A DNA stretch of 64,000 bases from Gemmatimonas sp. (GTDB taxonomy: Bacteria > Gemmatimonadota > Gemmatimonadetes > Gemmatimonadales > Gemmatimonadaceae). The DNA is taken from positions 1-64,000 of the forward strand of contig JAAVWC010000002.1 in assembly GCA_023910675.1 (NCBI GenBank). The letters are read 5' to 3'. Shown in pieces: positions 25,581-35,161 of the stretch; position 1 is the stretch's first letter; every line of letters begins with the position of its first letter. Made by a program: the position numbers and the translations under genes. The notes beneath the pieces are model-generated. The model was given only the letters and a program-made list of their open reading frames with translations. It was not told the DNA's origin and ran no database searches.

Positions 25581-26990
25581 TCAGACCGGAACGACGGTCC
25601 CAGCGGCTGGGATTTCCGTCCGGAAGCCATCGCCGCGGAGCTGCGTGGCAAAGGCTTCCTGCGCCGAGTGTTCCCCGTGCACCAGATACACGGTGGGGGT
25701 GCCGCGCCCATCCCGCTCGCCGTGCCTCCGCACGTCGCGCAGCCACGAGAGCAGCCCTGAACGATCGGCGTGGGCGCTGTAGCCGTTCAGCACTTCCACC
25801 TCCGCCGTGAGCGGTACCTCGTCGCCGAAAATGCGCAGCGTGGGTCGTTGCTCGACAATGCGACGCCCCAGCGTGTGTTCGGCTTGAAAGCCCACGATGA
25901 GGATCGTGTTGCGCGGATCGCTGGCGCCGTAATGCAGGTGATGCAGTATGCGCCCCGACTCCGCCATCCCCGACGCCGCAATGATGATCATGGGGCCGTG
26001 CATGCTGTTCAGGCGTTTCGATTCGCTTACGTCGCGCGTGAACGACACCATCGGGAAATCGAACAGGTTGGGCGAACGACGCACCAGCTCTTCGTTCTGG
26101 TCGTAGGCCTCGGGGTGCATGGCGAAGACCGCAGTGGCATTCGTGGCCAGCGGGGAGTCGATGTAAATGGGAATCTCGGGAATTTTTCCGTCGCGCCGCA
26201 GGGTGTGCAAATCGTATACGAGTTCCTGCGTACGTCCTACAGCAAACGCAGGAATGAGAATACGGCCGCCGCGCGCCGCCGTATCGCGCACCACCTTCGC
26301 CAGCTGATCACGCGCGCCCTCGACCGATTCGTGATCGCGGTTACCGTAGGTGCTTTCGCAGATGATCACGTCGGCGCCGTCCTCTGGCGGGGCCGGGTCG
26401 CGGATGATAGGCAATCCCGCGCGCCCAATGTCACCGGAAAATATGATGCGCTTGAGACGCTCGCCTTCGCGCACCTCGACCACCACCGACGCGCTCCCCA
26501 GAATGTGTCCCGCCTCGGTGAAGCGCGCGCGCACGCCATCGGTCACGTCGAACCACTTGTTGTACGGCATGCCCACCATGCACTCCTGCGTGCGCGTGGC
26601 GTCTTCCATCCGGTACAGCGGCTCGATGATCTCATCGCGGTGACGCGCCAGATACTCGGCGTCTTTCTCCTGAATATGCGCGCTGTCGGCGAGCATGATG
26701 GCACACAGGTCGCGCGTAGCGGCGGTGGCCCAGATGGTGCCCGTGTACCCCCGCGCGACGAGATACGGCAGACGGCCGGCGTGGTCGATGTGCGCGTGGC
26801 TCAGGATGACCGCGTCGATGTCGTCGATCGGCACCGGCAGCCGTTTGTTCTTCTCACGCGACTCGCTGCGTTTCCCCTGAAACATGCCGCAGTCGAGCAG
26901 GACCGTGCGCTGCGTACTGCCGCTGCCTACGCGGAGAATGTGACACGAGCCGGTGACTTCCTGTGCGGCGCCGAAGAATTCGATCTGCAT
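25581..26990 (-). CDS. MBL-fold/beta-CASP RNA-processing exonuclease
   Basis: The metallo-beta-lactamase part has HAHIDHAGRLP (HxHxDH), the His of TEAGHILGSAS and FSGDIGR; the inserted beta-CASP part has PAFAVGRTQELVYDL, GRILHHL and a final YSAHADRSGLLSW (His of motif C), with HGEH following. This is the CPSF-73-like bacterial group that acts on RNA. No C-terminal KH or RNase J domain is present. ATG 26990 lies 4 nt downstream of the ArsR stop; the upstream frame to 27026 overlaps the ArsR gene. Confidence 0.9.
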   Translation of the reverse strand: MQIEFFGAAQEVTGSCHILRVGSGSTQRTVLLDCGMFQGKRSESREKNKRLPVPIDDIDAVILSHAHIDHAGRLPYLVARGYTGTIWATAATRDLCAIMLADSAHIQEKDAEYLARHRDEIIEPLYRMEDATRTQECMVGMPYNKWFDVTDGVRARFTEAGHILGSASVVVEVREGERLKRIIFSGDIGRAGLPIIRDPAPPEDGADVIICESTYGNRDHESVEGARDQLAKVVRDTAARGGRILIPAFAVGRTQELVYDLHTLRRDGKIPEIPIYIDSPLATNATAVFAMHPEAYDQNEELVRRSPNLFDFPMVSFTRDVSESKRLNSMHGPMIIIAASGMAESGRILHHLHYGASDPRNTILIVGFQAEHTLGRRIVEQRPTLRIFGDEVPLTAEVEVLNGYSAHADRSGLLSWLRDVRRHGERDGRGTPTVYLVHGEHSAQEAFATQLRGDGFRTEIPAAGTVVPV

Positions 26991-26994
26991 CCGT

Positions 26995-27312
26995 TCAATC
27001 AAGCGGGTCGGTCGCTGGAGCACCAACCCGGCTGCTCATCGTGTCGCACAGTTTCACCACCTGACGATCGGCAATGGCATAGTGCACGAACAGCCCGGCC
27101 TTCCGGCGCCGCACGAAGCCGTGCGTGTGCAGCACTTGCAGGTGCTTCGACACGTTGGCCTGTCCGAATCCGGTGGTTTCCACCAACTCGTTCACCGTGC
27201 GCTCACCACGCATGAGCGCACGCAACAAAAGCAGGCGCGCCGGTTCGGAGAGCGCCTTGAATCGTTCAGCCACAACCGGAACGACATCGTCGGACAGGGT
27301 TTCCCGACCCAT
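26995..27312 (-). CDS. ArsR family winged-helix transcriptional regulator
   Basis: A compact winged helix: FKALSEPARLLLLRALMRGERTVNELVETTGFGQANVSKHLQVLHTHGFVRRRKAG. No ArsR-type metal cysteine pair (CxC) is present in the alpha-3 helix, so metal sensing is doubtful. ATG 27312 is preferred because GAGG lies five nt upstream; an ATG at 27348 would add 12 residues. The gene directly precedes and probably cotranscribes with the beta-CASP nuclease gene. Confidence 0.85.
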   Translation of the reverse strand: MGRETLSDDVVPVVAERFKALSEPARLLLLRALMRGERTVNELVETTGFGQANVSKHLQVLHTHGFVRRRKAGLFVHYAIADRQVVKLCDTMSSRVGAPATDPLD

Positions 27313-27523
27313 CACTGCCTCGTGGGCACAGCTTTTCATTGAATGCACCAGCGTCGGTGCCTAGCGCGTGACAGACGCGACCATGCGGGAAATGTACCTC
27401 ACGGCAGCGTCACAAGAAAGCAACCAGTGGCGGTCCGCATAGGCGTTTCCCTCGGGATGCGACGACGGATGGATCGGGCATTGCCCCTCTGGAAGCGTTC
27501 AACCTTTCTCCACGAGCTCTGCA

Positions 27524-27763
27524 ATGGCGGAGATCAACATCCAACAAAAGGAAAATGACGTCTGGCCCTGGTTGCTGGCCGGCATTCTGCTCCATGGTCT
27601 GGTCTGGTTCCTCGTTGCGTGGAACAACACCGACACCATGACGGCCTCGGGGGTCGGCAGCACGGCGGTGCGCGACTCCAGTGCCGGAGCGGGCACGCTC
27701 GCGCCGCCGGACAGCGGCACGCGACAGGACACGCGTCGTGATGCCTCGTCAGTCCCTCGCTGA
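27524..27763 (+). CDS. Small single-pass membrane protein, unknown function
   Basis: 79 residues: a short cytoplasmic N-terminus, one transmembrane helix (about residues 14-32, WPWLLAGILLHGLVWFLVAW) and a hydrophilic Ser/Asp/Arg-rich tail. No family recognised. Divergent from the ArsR gene. The hydrophobic helix and length suggest it is real, but no homologue is known to me. Confidence 0.5.
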   Translation: MAEINIQQKENDVWPWLLAGILLHGLVWFLVAWNNTDTMTASGVGSTAVRDSSAGAGTLAPPDSGTRQDTRRDASSVPR

Positions 27764-28465
27764 TCCACGCTTTACCATCGCCCTCGGATCAGCGCAGGAG
27801 TGCGTCGCATGCCGCAACAGCATCCCTAGTTGGATCGCGGTGACGAAGATGATGTCTAGCTGAGTTCGTCGATCGTCGCTCCACGGACGTTGCCGGCGTA
27901 TGATCGCAACACGCTGTCGCGCGAATGCGAAGTGTCGTGGCGCGAACCGTTCCCGGGGAACAGTGGCACGAATCCCGCACTGATATCACAGCAGTCACTC
28001 GCCGATCGCGGCAGTAACGATGACGATGTCTATCGTGGCGAGCGGTACGATGATGCCACGTTCTTCGGAACGCGTCGACGGAACGAAGCGCTGTACCACC
28101 CGCAGTCATTGACGTAGCACAACAACAATATCGCGACGACGCACCCTCGGGTGTGCACGATCGGCGGTGTGTCCGGCGCGGAGGGGTGCCAGATGTGCCG
28201 CCGTTTCGTGTGCCCGATCGGGAATCGCACGAGGTGAACGTGGACATGGTCAGCTCCGGCTGCACCAGCAATGCTTCCACTGCTCGTGCGGCTCTGTCCA
28301 GTGTGACGCAGCGTGCATACGCGCAGTGTATCTGATGCAGAATTGATGGAATGCACGGGGACGCTCAACACTGGAGTCTTGGCACTCGCCTTGCCCTGCA
28401 CGCTGACCCGAGAGGCGCACTGTTCAGGGTGCTTCTGGACTCTTCTCATTCCGCTGGACGCACTC
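27764..28465. other. 700-bp stretch without a recognised gene
   Basis: The frames that exist here (for example 27890-28117 on the plus strand) have no recognisable family and no good start signal. Base composition is less GC-biased than in the flanking genes. It may hold the promoter of the glycosyltransferase gene or a decayed gene; I see nothing decisive. Confidence 0.4.
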
Positions 28466-29701
28466 GTGACGACTTGCATTGCAGATGTGATCAGCGCGCG
28501 GCCCATCATTGTCCACAGCCATCTGCGCTGGGACTTCGTGTGGCAGCGCCCACAGCAGCTGTTTTCACGCTTTGCGCGCTCGCGCGACGTGCTGTACGTC
28601 GAAGAGCCCCAGTTTCTCGACGACGTAGTCAGACCAGTCGTCGATCGTTCGGAACCACAGCCCAACGTGCACCGCATCATCCCGCAGTTACCCTCGTCGT
28701 ATCGCGACAGCGAATCCGCGACCCTCACCGCCGTGCGCACGCTGCTGCTCGATCTCGTCGGTGCCACCGGCGAGCTGGCGCACCGCTTCGACACGCCCAT
28801 TCAGTGGTTCTACACGCCCATGCCGGCGCCCACCATGCTCGGCGCGTTCGGTGAAGGCGCCGTCGTGTACGATTGCATGGACGAGTGGACGCAGTTCCGC
28901 TTTGCGCCGGCGGAACTGGTACCGCGCGAGCGCTATCTCCTCGCCCGTACCGATGTCGTTTTTGCCAGCGGTCGTGCCTTGGCCGATGCGAAGTCGCGCC
29001 TTCATGACCACGTGCATTTCTTCGGCGGCGGCGTCGACGCCAATCACTTTGCAGCGGCGCACGATCCCGCCACCAACGTCCCGGTGGCGCTTGCTGCGTT
29101 GCGGGGCCCGGTCCTCGGCTACGTCGGTGTGATGGACGAACGCCTCGACTACGCGCTGCTCGCGCATGTCGCGGAGCATCTGCCCGATACCACGCTGGCC
29201 ATGGTCGGTCCGGTGGTGAACGTCGATCCGCGCGCTCTGCCGCAGCGCGAGAACATTCACTGGTTCGGTCAGCAGTCGTACGAGGCACTTCCTGCATTCA
29301 TCAAGGGGTTCGACGTCTGTCTCATGCCGTTCGCCTTCAACAAGGCCACGCGGTACATCAATCCGACCACGACGCTGGAATACATGGCATCGGGCAAGCC
29401 GATCGTGTCGACCCCCGTCGCCGATGTGGTGCGACACTTCACGCCCATTGTGACCGTCGCCGAGACGGCGGGGGGATTCGTGCGAGCCATCCGTGAAGCG
29501 CTGGAAGGCCCGGACGTGGAACGGCGGCAGCTCGCCATCGAACGGGCGCGACAATCGTCGTGGGAGAGCATCACGGACACAATGACGATGCTCATGGAAG
29601 AAGCGGTCGCGACACGGCGGTATCAGGCGGCGTTCAAGTACGAACGGCGCGGACTTTGGAACCGATCACCATCTCACGAGCGAGCGGTTCCGCGACCATG
29701 A
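28466..29701 (+). CDS. Glycosyltransferase, GT4-like
   Basis: Begins with IIVHSHLRWDFVWQRPQQLFSRFA, a signature of a group of predicted family-4-like glycosyltransferases, and continues with VVYDCMDEW, LLARTDVVFASGRAL, HFFGGGVDANHF, GPVLGYVGVMDERLDY and the C-terminal donor-binding block TTTLEYMASGKPIVSTPV. Probably uses a nucleotide sugar to build surface polysaccharide. Start is uncertain: GTG at 28466 or 28487; no good Shine-Dalgarno sequence is visible, and the longer frame to 28313 is not conserved. Confidence 0.8.
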   Translation: MTTCIADVISARPIIVHSHLRWDFVWQRPQQLFSRFARSRDVLYVEEPQFLDDVVRPVVDRSEPQPNVHRIIPQLPSSYRDSESATLTAVRTLLLDLVGATGELAHRFDTPIQWFYTPMPAPTMLGAFGEGAVVYDCMDEWTQFRFAPAELVPRERYLLARTDVVFASGRALADAKSRLHDHVHFFGGGVDANHFAAAHDPATNVPVALAALRGPVLGYVGVMDERLDYALLAHVAEHLPDTTLAMVGPVVNVDPRALPQRENIHWFGQQSYEALPAFIKGFDVCLMPFAFNKATRYINPTTTLEYMASGKPIVSTPVADVVRHFTPIVTVAETAGGFVRAIREALEGPDVERRQLAIERARQSSWESITDTMTMLMEEAVATRRYQAAFKYERRGLWNRSPSHERAVPRP

Positions 29702-29799
29702 GCTCACCGACATGGCCACGCGCGGCGGCTGCGGGTCAGCAGCCGCGCCATTCCCTGCGGACAACCCTCCGTCGTCGCCGGCGGAGGTCCACGCCCGGC

Positions 29800-31359
29800 T
29801 CAGAGCTCGCGCACCGTTTCCCCGTTTCGCAGGTCGCGACGTGCGAGGAGCTTCTGCAACGACTGACGATGCAAGCCGAGCGCACGGGCCGTGCGGGCAA
29901 TGTTGCCGCCGTTGCGCGACAATGCCGCGCCCAAAAATGCGCGGTCGAATTCGCGCAACGCCCGTTCGCGCGCTTCCACAAACGGCAGGTCGGCGGACTG
30001 CTCCATCAACGACGTCGGCACCGAGAGACGGGGCGACGCGGTGGTGAGGCTCGACGGCAGATCGCACACCGCGATCTCGGCGCCGTCACACATGACCAAC
30101 GCGCCCTCGATCACGTTGCGCAGCTCACGCACGTTCCCCGGCCAGTCGTACTGCATGAGCATATCACGAGCATCGGGACTGAGAGCACGAGCCGGCAGGC
30201 TGTGACGCTCGGCAAACACATGGAGGAAGTGACTCGCCAGCAACGGAATATCCGACTTGCGCTCACGCAGTGGCGGCAGCGCCAGCGAAATCACCTTGAG
30301 CCGATACAGCAGGTCCTCGCGGAAACGGCCGTCGAGTACCATCTCGTCCAATGGACGGTTCGTCGCCGCAATGACGCGAACATCCACGTGTGACGACTTC
30401 GTACCACCCACGCGCATCACTTCGCCGCTTTCCACGGCACGCAGCACCTTGGCCTGCGCCAATGGACCCAGATCACCGATTTCGTCGAGAAAGAGTGTAC
30501 CATCATGGGCCGCTTCGAACAGACCACCGCGATCCTTCACGGCGCCCGTGAACGCGCCGCGTGTGTGACCAAACAGCTCGCTCTCCACGAGCTCCGACGG
30601 CAACGCCGAGCAGTTGAGGGCGATGAACGGCTTGTTGCGCCGTGCGCTTTCGTCGTGCAGCGCGCGCGCTACCAGCTCCTTGCCTGTGCCGCTTTCGCCG
30701 GTCACCAGCACGGTCACCCCCGTACGGCCCACCCGCGTGATCATCTTGAAGACATCACGCATCACCGACGTGGTGCCGTACATGCCACGGAAGTCAGGCG
30801 CTTCGTATTCAGCGGTGCTCGGCCTCGCGACATGCCCACGCACGGCGTGCAGCTGTTCAGCGCGGCGCAGGAACGCCACCGCTTCCTCGGCGTCGATAGG
30901 CTGCGTGAGAAAGTCCGACGCACCGCGTTCGAACGCCAGCAGCGGCGCCTGCGACATCCCGGGGGCCGCCATGAGGGCGGTCATCACGGTGGGATGTTGG
31001 TCGCGCACCGATTCGAGGAGCGCATAGCCACTGTCGTCGGGCAACAACTGATCGCTGATGAGCAAGTCCACTTCGGCGCGACCGATCATCTCGACCACAC
31101 CTGCCGGCGACGACGCGCTCAAGACCTCTCGCCCTTCGCGCTCGAAGACCCCACGCAGCGCCGTGCAGGCCTGCGCGTTGGGAGACACGACAAGGATTCG
31201 CATGAGGGCGTGGCTCGGCGTGGGCGAGCTCACTTGCCCCTCAGGGGCAATGCGCAGTTGACGATCACGGCCGGTTGGCACGCGCGTGGTGAGTGACGCG
31301 CCGCGGGCCAGTGGGAAGGCGGACGGAACCTCGGTGTTGTATAGAGCGACGTTGCTCAT
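29800..31359 (-). CDS. NtrC-family sigma-54-dependent response regulator
   Basis: After a 52-residue non-conserved extension comes a receiver domain (ILVVSPNAQACTALR ... DLLISDQLLPDD with the phospho-acceptor Asp), an AAA+ domain with Walker A GESGTGKE, the sigma-54 contact GAFTGA, LFLDEIGDL and R-finger region, and a Fis-type HTH (GGNIARTARALGLHRQSLQKLL). It should activate sigma-54 promoters, such as the match in front of the pilin gene at 56.28 kb, though that pairing is a guess. The ATG at 31359 has AGGA upstream; ATG 31203 begins the receiver itself. Confidence 0.9.
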   Translation of the reverse strand: MSNVALYNTEVPSAFPLARGASLTTRVPTGRDRQLRIAPEGQVSSPTPSHALMRILVVSPNAQACTALRGVFEREGREVLSASSPAGVVEMIGRAEVDLLISDQLLPDDSGYALLESVRDQHPTVMTALMAAPGMSQAPLLAFERGASDFLTQPIDAEEAVAFLRRAEQLHAVRGHVARPSTAEYEAPDFRGMYGTTSVMRDVFKMITRVGRTGVTVLVTGESGTGKELVARALHDESARRNKPFIALNCSALPSELVESELFGHTRGAFTGAVKDRGGLFEAAHDGTLFLDEIGDLGPLAQAKVLRAVESGEVMRVGGTKSSHVDVRVIAATNRPLDEMVLDGRFREDLLYRLKVISLALPPLRERKSDIPLLASHFLHVFAERHSLPARALSPDARDMLMQYDWPGNVRELRNVIEGALVMCDGAEIAVCDLPSSLTTASPRLSVPTSLMEQSADLPFVEARERALREFDRAFLGAALSRNGGNIARTARALGLHRQSLQKLLARRDLRNGETVREL

Positions 31360-31427
31360 ATCCTGACCTGGAAGGACGCCGGTGCATACCGGCCTCGTGA
31401 GGGGTGCGCTGCATCACCACGGGCAAG

Positions 31428-31476
31428 AACAAAAAAGGCGCGAGACCGCACTCTGATGAGCGGGTTTCGCGCCTTC
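31428..31476 (-). terminator. Rho-independent terminator in the leader of the NtrC-family gene
   Basis: On the minus strand a nine-base stem AAGGCGCGA/TCGCGCCTT (31475-31467 with 31443-31435) is followed by TTTTTTG. It lies 76 nt before the start codon of the NtrC-family gene and 290 nt after the upstream response regulator gene. It either ends the kinase-regulator transcript or attenuates the downstream gene. Confidence 0.75.
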
Positions 31477-31511
31477 GACTGACCGGGACCTGTGTCCCGT
31501 CCGTCAAGGTT

Positions 31512-31538
31512 GGATCGATCGAGCGATCCGGTTTTTTT
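31512..31538 (+). terminator. Intrinsic terminator on the plus strand
   Basis: GGATCG (31512-31517) pairs with CGATCC (31524-31529); the stem is followed by GG and seven T residues. It points the opposite way from the nearby minus-strand terminator. No plus-strand coding gene ends here, which implies an unannotated plus-strand transcript. Confidence 0.6.
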
Positions 31539-31769
31539 GTGCCGTTGGTACTGGTCCAGCGTTCAGCGAGTGCTGAAGTACCCTTGGCCGTGATGCTCCG
31601 ACCGTTCACAGGAGAAGGGACGTGAGCACTGCAGCAATCAGGCTCTACGAGTATTGCGGAAACCGCCAGGCTTCGCAAGAGTCAAAACTTCCCATCATGC
31701 CCTGCTGCGCACCAAATGTGGATTCGTTGTGCAAAACCGCCAGATTTCCGTGCACCCGGGGGCGTCTGC

Positions 31770-32513
31770 TCACACATGCTTGAGCAACAGCTCGAGCTTG
31801 TGGCGCAAATCACCCAGCGTTTTCGACTTGAATGCACCCTTTGTTTCCTCCAGCACACTGATCGTCTCTTCCACGGCCGCCCGCAGCTGAGCGCCCCGCG
31901 GGCAATTGATCAGCTGGCAGGCGTGGGCGTCGGGGGTCGTTTGGCCCGCCAGCGCACGGCCAAGCTGCTCGAGGTCGGTCAGCGAGCCCATCACATTGCG
32001 CAGCGTCAGCGCGAGGAACGAGTCGACGCCATTTCGCGCGTTACCCGTTGAGGCGAGCGGGAGCGTGCCCGGAGCCGGCGGCGGCTCCAGCTGCTGACGG
32101 TATTCGCGCAGTCGCGTTTCCGCTGTCTGCATGGCCCGGTACGACCGGAATCGCGCGACGGCGCTCGACACCCGCTTGAGCAGCTCGGGGAAGTGCACCG
32201 GCTTCACCAGGTACGCCGCAACCGGCAGCTCGATGGAGGCCACCGCCGAACGGACCGACGGAAACCCGGTGATGATGATGATGGGCAGCCCGCCACTGAG
32301 ATGGGCAACCTGCTGCACGAGATCGAGATCGGCGTTGCCCGGCATCTCGAGGTCGGTAATGAGCAAGTCATATGAATTGGCCGTGATGGCCTCAAGCGCG
32401 CTTTCGGCCTCCTCGACAGTGTCGACCGTGAACCCTTCATGTCGCAGCAATTCGGCGGTTGACGTGAGATAGGTGGGTTCATCATCAGCAATCAGTATTC
32501 GGCCGCGACTCAT
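31770..32513 (-). CDS. Response regulator with non-DNA-binding C-terminal region
   Basis: Receiver domain at residues 1-120: ILIADDEPTYL (acidic pair), DLLITDLEMPG (phospho-acceptor Asp), ITGF and YLVKPVHF (Lys). The remaining ~125 residues hold no HTH or other output domain that I recognise; the pattern suggests a helical segment (CQLINCPRGAQLRAAVEETISVLEETK). It overlaps the histidine kinase gene by 4 nt and is its obvious partner. Confidence 0.88.
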   Translation of the reverse strand: MSRGRILIADDEPTYLTSTAELLRHEGFTVDTVEEAESALEAITANSYDLLITDLEMPGNADLDLVQQVAHLSGGLPIIIITGFPSVRSAVASIELPVAAYLVKPVHFPELLKRVSSAVARFRSYRAMQTAETRLREYRQQLEPPPAPGTLPLASTGNARNGVDSFLALTLRNVMGSLTDLEQLGRALAGQTTPDAHACQLINCPRGAQLRAAVEETISVLEETKGAFKSKTLGDLRHKLELLLKHV

Positions 32514-35059
32514 CGCAGTGCTCCGGTATCCAGAGGGGTCATCGGTAAACGTACTTCGAACTCCGTTCCGCCGGACGCACGGTCATGCACCGTGATCTGG
32601 CCACCGACGGCCAGCACCGACTGTCGCACCAGCGCAAGGCCAATACCCATGCCGCCCGTCTTCATGGTGCGGTCTTTCGTGCTGAAGAACGGATCGAAGA
32701 TCCGTTCGCGAATGGCGGCAGGAATACCCGGGCCGTCATCCGAGACACGCAACACACACTCGTCATCTTCCTGCACCGCGCTCACCGTCACCGTCCCACC
32801 GGAAGGCGACACATCCATGGCATTCTGCACCAGGTTGTACAACGTCTGACGAAGCAGCGCGTCTGGCACCGGTACCAGGGAGGGCGCCTGCGCCGTGTTT
32901 GCCACAATGCGCACGTTGCGGTTGCGATTCACCTGCTCCAGAAAACTGACGGCGTCGCTCACCGCCAGAATCACGCTCGATGCCGCCACCGTACTCTGAT
33001 CGGGACGGTACGTCTCGTACAACTGACGCGTCACCGCCGCAATTCGGGAGATCTCGCGTTCGATGGCGCCCACGAAACGGTAATGCGGATGGTCGGTGGG
33101 AATCGCCCCGCGAATGAGCAGGAACGAGTTCTGAATCCCGGCCAGCGGATTGTTGATCTCATGCGCCACGCGCGCCGCCAGCCGCCCCATCGTCGTCAGC
33201 GCACTCATCTCGCGCATCGACTCCTCCGCGCGCTTGCGAATGGTGAGGTCGCGACCTTCAACAATCACCTGCGAGGTTTTTTGGAGCGCGTCGAGAACAG
33301 GCTTGAGCGAGAAGTCGAGCGTGAGCGCCCGGTCGCGACCGCGCCCGATCTCCACTTCGAAACGTTGCGTTTCACCTGCCAGTGCACGATTGAAGCGTTC
33401 ATGTACCCGTGCTTCGGTCACCTGATCCTCATTCCACCACGGTACCTTCCATAACGACTTGCCGGCGAGTGCATCCGGGTCACACTCGGCGAGCTTGCCA
33501 GCCGCGCGATTGGCCTCAAGGACGGTGCCGTTCGCATCGAGCAGCAGCTGCACCTGAAATGCGGTTTCGAACACGGCACGAAAGCGCCGCCCCTCTGCGT
33601 GCGCTTGTAACCAGTTGCGACGTTGCAGCCACAGCGTGAGCGCCAGCAGTACCGATACCGTGAGGCCAAGCGCGAGGACGACGTCAGGCAACGGCGCACG
33701 CAGTACTCCCGGCCGTTGCGACACGTCCAGCGTCAGCTGGCGCGCGCCAACCGCAAGCGGCGAGACAAACGGCAACGCATCAGGCTCCGTGTCTCCGACG
33801 CGCAGCAACAGCGTGTCACCGGCGCGCACGCGCAGCGAAAACTCGCGGCTCGCATCCTCGGCAAAGAGGCGGATCATGTCGACCTCGTCGACCAACGCCA
33901 CCAGCACCGTCGCGCCGCGCGTCGGTGACAGCACGGGCCACCAGAGCGCCAGATGCCATGCGCCGGTGTGCATCGTCGTGCTGTGCGCCGCGAATAGGCG
34001 GCTGCGCACATTGGACGTGCGGATGTGCGTCGAGAGCTCCGCCAGCACATCGGCCGGCAGCGACTGTGGGGATGCCGAGTGAAGCAGTGTACCGCTGCCG
34101 TCGAACCACAGCACGTGCTTCAATTCGTGCATATCCGCAATGAGTCGTGGAAGCCCCACCGACCAGAGCGGTTCGTTGTGGTCGGTCGAGGCCGACAGAT
34201 TGGCGCCAACCCGACCCATCGTTCGGACCAAGGCCGCATACTGCCGCTGCACCGCGCGGTTCACCGCCTCGGCCGTGATGGCGCTACGCGCCTGCAGTTG
34301 CGACGCCTCGCGCGCGAGCAATGCCTGCCAGAGGACGAGGACCACGAGCGCCGAGCTCACCCCAGCGAGCATCGGCGCCCACCGTGGTGGCGCCACACTC
34401 GTCTGCTCCCGCCGCGCCAATTGTTCGAGCAGCGCGAGCCCCAACGCGAGCGCCGATAGCAGGGAGAAGAGCGGGGCACGCAGCGGCTGTACCGCCGTAC
34501 CGTCGATCACTCCTGCCAACTGCGTGGTGAACATCACGCCGGCAAGTGCCACCTGCGATGACGCCAAGGCCCCGATCATCACCAGCGTCTGCTCCGGGTG
34601 CTTCTCCTTGCTGAGGAGAAGCAGCGCGATGGAGTACAGCAGAAAGAGCGCGCTGACAGTGATCGGTAGGGTGTGCGTGGCACCCCCCCCATACGCCTTG
34701 CCCAAACGGCGGGCGACCACGGGGTCCATTGGCGGCGCATACCCGCGAATCGAGAGGTACAGGCCGTACAGCGCGAGGAGCCCTCCGGCCACGGCGAGTG
34801 CGCGGGCGAGGAGTCGCTTCTGCTCCAGCTTTGCCAGCAGACCCAGCGCGGCAACGGAGACGAGCATCGCTTCGCCCACACGCGCCGGAGCGAAGGTGTT
34901 CAGTGGTTGCGCGAGCCGCGGCATACCAAGCAGCAGACCGGCCAACCCCGGCAACACGGACAGAAGGCTGAGGATGGCCAGCCATCGTGAAAGGCCCGCC
35001 TCAGGACGGTCCCCGTTCATGCGCTGTTGTCCTGGTATTTCCGTAGAAGACCCCGTCAT
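32510..35059 (-). CDS. Membrane sensor histidine kinase with PAS domain
   Basis: 849 residues. About six to seven transmembrane helices lie in the first 250 residues, then an extracytoplasmic sensing region, another helix near residue 470 (LPDVVLALGLTVSVLLALTLWL), a PAS domain (FRAVFETAFQVQLLLDANGTVLEANRAAG), a HisKA domain with phospho-acceptor in RVAHEINNPLAG, and a HATPase (NLVQNAMD, DDGPGIP, GGMGIGLAL). It signals to the response regulator encoded directly downstream. The ATG at 35020 (residue 14) is an alternative start with AGGA upstream. Confidence 0.92.
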   Translation of the reverse strand: MTGSSTEIPGQQRMNGDRPEAGLSRWLAILSLLSVLPGLAGLLLGMPRLAQPLNTFAPARVGEAMLVSVAALGLLAKLEQKRLLARALAVAGGLLALYGLYLSIRGYAPPMDPVVARRLGKAYGGGATHTLPITVSALFLLYSIALLLLSKEKHPEQTLVMIGALASSQVALAGVMFTTQLAGVIDGTAVQPLRAPLFSLLSALALGLALLEQLARREQTSVAPPRWAPMLAGVSSALVVLVLWQALLAREASQLQARSAITAEAVNRAVQRQYAALVRTMGRVGANLSASTDHNEPLWSVGLPRLIADMHELKHVLWFDGSGTLLHSASPQSLPADVLAELSTHIRTSNVRSRLFAAHSTTMHTGAWHLALWWPVLSPTRGATVLVALVDEVDMIRLFAEDASREFSLRVRAGDTLLLRVGDTEPDALPFVSPLAVGARQLTLDVSQRPGVLRAPLPDVVLALGLTVSVLLALTLWLQRRNWLQAHAEGRRFRAVFETAFQVQLLLDANGTVLEANRAAGKLAECDPDALAGKSLWKVPWWNEDQVTEARVHERFNRALAGETQRFEVEIGRGRDRALTLDFSLKPVLDALQKTSQVIVEGRDLTIRKRAEESMREMSALTTMGRLAARVAHEINNPLAGIQNSFLLIRGAIPTDHPHYRFVGAIEREISRIAAVTRQLYETYRPDQSTVAASSVILAVSDAVSFLEQVNRNRNVRIVANTAQAPSLVPVPDALLRQTLYNLVQNAMDVSPSGGTVTVSAVQEDDECVLRVSDDGPGIPAAIRERIFDPFFSTKDRTMKTGGMGIGLALVRQSVLAVGGQITVHDRASGGTEFEVRLPMTPLDTGALR

Positions 35060-35161
35060 GGATGTTGGATTCTCAGCGATCCCGTCCGGTGACGCCAGTG
35101 CAGCGTCAGGGCTGCACCTGCTCAGGCTGTAACCGTCACCGTGTGGTCACAGCCCCGGTGC

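Larger units (their letters stand above)
31372..31540 (+). ncRNA. Candidate multi-hairpin small RNA ending in an intrinsic terminator
   Basis: Within about 170 nt four stems follow each other: GCCGGT/ACCGGC (31378-31393), AAGGCGCGA/TCGCGCCTT (31435-31475), CGGGAC/GTCCCG (about 31483-31498) and GGATCG/CGATCC (31512-31529), the last followed by GGTTTTTTT. There is no coding gene here. The layout is that of a structured small RNA on the plus strand, antisense to the leader of the NtrC-family gene. No known RNA family was recognised and no promoter could be fixed. Confidence 0.35.

Noticed and set aside
27890-28117. 75-codon plus-strand frame as a gene
   Set aside because: No start signal, no family resemblance and unusual codon use; left as an unassigned stretch.
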